DNA from: Planctomycetota bacterium | Lineage (GTDB): Bacteria > Planctomycetota > J058 | Direction: 5' to 3' | NCBI GenBank assembly: GCA_023954375.1 | Contig: JAMLIC010000027.1 | Span: 1 to 64,000 of the forward strand | Length of the DNA: 64,000 nucleotides | Part shown: piece by piece, positions 62,721 through 64,000 of the stretch | How positions within the stretch are numbered: the stretch's first letter is position 1 | Layout of the letters: each line of letters opens with the position of its first letter | Program-made: the position numbers and the translations under genes | The notes under the pieces: generated by a model | Databases searched by the model: none | Seen by the model: the letters and a program-made list of their open reading frames with translations, nothing else | What the model was told of the DNA's origin: nothing

Positions 62721-64000
62721 CCGGGGCCGCCTCGACCGCGCCACGGACGACGTCGAGGTCGACGGGCTTGACGAAGTGCCCCTCGAACCCCGCGGCGCGC
62801 GAGCGCTCGAGGTCGGCCTCGAGGCCGTAGCCGCTGATCGCGAACAGCCGCGTGTCGCGGCAGGCCGGGAGCTCCCGGAGCCGCCGCGCCAGCTCCCAGC
62901 CGTCCATGATCGGCAGCCCGAGGTCGAGGAGCGCCGCATCGGGGGCGAACTCGGCGGCCGCCAGCAGCGCCGAGGGCGCGTCGAACGCGCGGCGGGTCTC
63001 GTGGCCGAGCACCTCGAGCGCCTCCGCCAGCAGGTCCGCCGCGTCCTGGTTGTCGTCGACGACGAGGACGCGCCGCGCGCGGGGCGCGCCGGCGACCAGC
63101 CCGGGCGTGAGCGACGCCGCCGCCTCCCCGCGGGCGGCGGGGAGCCGCACGGTGAAGGCGCTCCCCTGGCCTGGCCCGGCGCTCGAGGCGGTCACCGACC
63201 CCCCGTGGAGCTGCACCAGGCTGCGCACGATCGACAGGCCGAGCCCGAGCCCGCCCGCGAGGCGGTCGGGCGAGCGGTGCCCCTGCACGAACAGGTCGAA
63301 CACGCGCGGGAGGAGCGCGGGGTCGATCCCGGCCCCGTCGTCCGACACCGAGAGCGTGACCTCCTCGCCGTCGCGGGCGGCCGCGACCCGGATCGTCCCG
63401 CGCGGCGCCGTGAACTGGGCCGCGTTCGCGAGCAGGCTCGCGGCCACCTGCACGAGGCGGTCCTCGTCGCCGTCGACGAGGAGGGCCGCCGGCGGCGCCT
63501 CCATGACGAGGCGATGCTGCCGCTCCTCGAGGAGCGGGCTGGCGAGCTCGACGGCCCGGGCGAGGACGGCGCCCACGTCGACCCGCCGCCGCGCCAGCGC
63601 CACCTTGCCGCGCGCCAGCCGCGACGCGTCGAGGAGGTCGTCGACGAGCCGCTTGACGTGGCCCACGTGGCGCTCGATCACGGCGCGCTCCCGCGCGAAC
63701 GGCGCCCCCGGCTGGAGCTTCATCAGCTGCAGCGCCGTGACGATCGGCGCGATCGGGTTGCGCAGCTCGTGCCCGAGCACGGCGAAGAACTCGTCCTTCG
63801 CCCGGCTCGCCGCCTCGGCGCGCCCCCGCGCGTGCTCGAGCTCGCGCCGCTGCTGCACCTGCAGCGTGCGCTCGAAGCCGATCGCCGCCACCCGCTCGAC
63901 GCGCCCGTCCGCCCCGCGCAGCGGCGAGAGGCTCACCGTCCAGAACGTGTCCTCGAGCGTCCCGGCCCCCGTCCGGTCCAGGCGCAGGAGGAGCTCGTCG
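62704..64000 (-). CDS. hybrid histidine kinase with receiver domain, cut by the right edge
   Basis: 432 codons seen; the N-terminus is beyond the edge. PAS-like end (TFWTVSLSPLRGADGRVERV), HisKA with the phosphoacceptor His in LGHELRNPIAPI, HATPase with N-box LLANAAQFT, DDGAGIDPAL and GLGLGLSIVRSLV, then a receiver with phosphoacceptor Asp in LLDLGLPIMDG and Lys in FVKPVD. An internal GTG at 63936 is not the start, because PAS sequence continues upstream of it. Likely senses an unknown signal and relays phosphate to a regulator outside the window. Confidence 0.92.
   Translation of the reverse strand, partial: DELLLRLDRTGAGTLEDTFWTVSLSPLRGADGRVERVAAIGFERTLQVQQRRELEHARGRAEAASRAKDEFFAVLGHELRNPIAPIVTALQLMKLQPGAPFARERAVIERHVGHVKRLVDDLLDASRLARGKVALARRRVDVGAVLARAVELASPLLEERQHRLVMEAPPAALLVDGDEDRLVQVAASLLANAAQFTAPRGTIRVAAARDGEEVTLSVSDDGAGIDPALLPRVFDLFVQGHRSPDRLAGGLGLGLSIVRSLVQLHGGSVTASSAGPGQGSAFTVRLPAARGEAAASLTPGLVAGAPRARRVLVVDDNQDAADLLAEALEVLGHETRRAFDAPSALLAAAEFAPDAALLDLGLPIMDGWELARRLRELPACRDTRLFAISGYGLEADLERSRAAGFEGHFVKPVDLDVVRGAVEAAPVTGGS

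Noticed and set aside
63936..63936. GTG at 63936 as the start of the histidine kinase
   Set aside because: PAS-like sequence continues in frame to the window edge, so the gene is partial.

Overview
The window is very GC-rich, densely coded bacterial chromosome. It looks Gram-negative: there is a KDO-activation gene (kdsB), a Wza-type export lipoprotein, several lipobox proteins and a dTDP-rhamnose-reductase-like enzyme. Ser/Thr kinases, FHA domains, an ECF sigma factor next to a zinc-finger/kinase fusion, prokaryotic RING-like proteins and 'TEDTEDTE'-type palindromic repeats together suggest Planctomycetota or a similar high-GC phylum (Myxococcota is an alternative). No rRNA or phylogenetic marker was available to test this. 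No CRISPR array, integrase or intact insertion sequence was seen.

Layout. 0-5 kb: the start of a gene cut by the left edge, then hbd, a secreted peptidyl-prolyl isomerase, ppiB, crt and thl, an acyl-CoA module that interconverts acetyl-CoA and crotonyl-CoA. 5-8.5 kb: intergenic repeats, a STAS protein, and the trans-translation pair ssrA (tag ANTQYALAA) and smpB, which flank a multi-pass membrane protein. 8.6-12.4 kb: two overlapping membrane/dynamin-like GTPases. 12.4-17.2 kb: a secreted protein, a zinc-finger/Ser-Thr-kinase and its ECF sigma factor. 17.4-21.5 kb: an exopolysaccharide export set (Wzz-like, frameshifted; BY-kinase-like ATPase; Wza-like lipoprotein). 21.6 kb: infA, followed by a dense hairpin cluster. 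22.2-30.7 kb: a coiled-coil protein facing a three-gene, overlapping operon of pseudokinase, dynamin-family GTPase and divergent Hsp70. This operon is the best candidate for an undescribed system.

30.9-46.7 kb: a secretin-N-domain-like protein, a trypsin-like lipoprotein, gamma-glutamyltransferase, small unknown proteins, a cNMP-binding/Ser-Thr kinase with FHA neighbours, a methyltransferase, pyrG, kdsB, a RING-like membrane protein and a frameshifted TPR/metallopeptidase. 46.8-52.4 kb: tRNA-Pro followed by a lower-GC accessory block with katG, unknown genes, a decayed toxin-antitoxin pair, a second partial copy of the katG 3' end and a second RING-like protein. 52.6-64 kb: a HExxH protein, a 1219-residue repeat lipoprotein, a GrpB remnant, DUF2293, a glycosyltransferase/acetyltransferase fusion, a SnoaL-like protein, an epimerase and a hybrid histidine kinase cut by the right edge.

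Two general features stand out. Many first genes carry a TAnnnT -10 element only 6-10 bases before the start codon and no Shine-Dalgarno, which suggests leaderless transcripts. Intergenic regions are rich in perfect stem-loops, several with TTCG-type loops.
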